Shown here in pieces: positions 5,427 to 5,477 of a stretch of DNA of 5,477 nucleotides. The position numbers and the translations under genes are program-made. The first letter of the stretch is position 1, and every line of letters begins with the position of its first letter. Origin of the DNA: 2-01-FULL-49-17 sp035549275 (GTDB lineage: Bacteria; Patescibacteriota; Minisyncoccia; 2-02-FULL-40-12; GWA2-44-9); contig DASZRH010000028.1 of assembly GCA_035549275.1 (NCBI GenBank), positions 1 through 5,477 of the forward strand. Reading direction: 5' to 3'. The notes beneath the pieces are model-generated. The model saw only the letters and a list, made by a program, of their open reading frames with translations, made no database searches and had not been told where the DNA came from.

Positions 5427-5477
5427 ATGCGGAAAACCAAGACCCAGCGCAAAGTCAAAAAAGTCATGCACGAATAT
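5427..5477 (+). CDS. N-terminus of a small basic protein, possibly DUF6496-like, 3' partial
   Basis: Seventeen codons from ATG 5427 stay open to the window end and read MRKTKTQRKVKKVMHEY. Eight of the 17 residues are Lys or Arg. From memory of the family, the pattern KVxKVMHE(Y/F) resembles the start of small (about 50-70 residue) basic proteins annotated DUF6496-like, which usually continue with a Gly/Lys/Ser-rich stretch and a RKQAIAIALSEA-type helix; that part is outside the window. Function is unknown. It is probably not part of the polysaccharide pathway, given the 62-base gap and its own candidate -10. With so few codons, both the gene and the family call are tentative. Confidence 0.55.
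   Translation, partial: MRKTKTQRKVKKVMHEY

Noticed and set aside
1..5477. CRISPR arrays, tRNA or rRNA genes, insertion sequences
   Set aside because: No regularly spaced repeats, no tRNA- or rRNA-like segments and no transposase-like protein were seen; nearly all sequence is accounted for by the listed genes.

Overview
The window holds a compact plus-strand cluster for making and modifying a surface polysaccharide. In order it contains the 3' end of a gene for a jelly-roll (LamG/concanavalin-like) protein, a strong intrinsic terminator, and a tight four-gene run. The run encodes a nucleotide-sugar 6-dehydrogenase, a hyaluronan/chitin-synthase-like processive family 2 glycosyltransferase, a membrane-anchored polysaccharide deacetylase with a C-terminal jelly-roll domain, and a membrane-anchored stand-alone jelly-roll protein. 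After a short AT-rich gap, the first 17 codons of a small basic protein run off the window end.

The four genes are separated by 12 nt, 1 nt and a 1-nt stop/start overlap (TGATG), so they are almost certainly one operon. The inferred pathway starts with oxidation of a UDP-sugar, probably a UDP-N-acetylhexosamine, to a UDP-uronic acid. The membrane synthase then polymerises and probably extrudes the chain. The extracytoplasmic deacetylase may remove N-acetyl groups, and the jelly-roll modules may bind the glycan. The dehydrogenase-synthase pair recalls hasB-hasA of hyaluronan capsules; the deacetylase recalls PgaB/IcaB systems. No outer-membrane porin, periplasmic TPR protein or c-di-GMP receptor is visible, but the window is short.

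Three points stand out. Related jelly-roll modules occur in three genes (the upstream fragment, the deacetylase C-terminus and the last operon gene). The deacetylase lacks the second metal-binding His expected in its HxxxH motif. Two long, near-perfect inverted repeats lie inside coding sequence (18-bp arms at 4026-4065, 15-bp arms at 4583-4625), in addition to the intergenic terminator.

The organism cannot be named from this sequence. The standard code fits (TGA is used as stop). Base composition looks moderate, and none of the five starts has a convincing Shine-Dalgarno sequence. The small KVMHEY-type protein and the simple synthase operon would fit an uncultured bacterium such as a Patescibacteria/CPR lineage, but this is a low-confidence guess.
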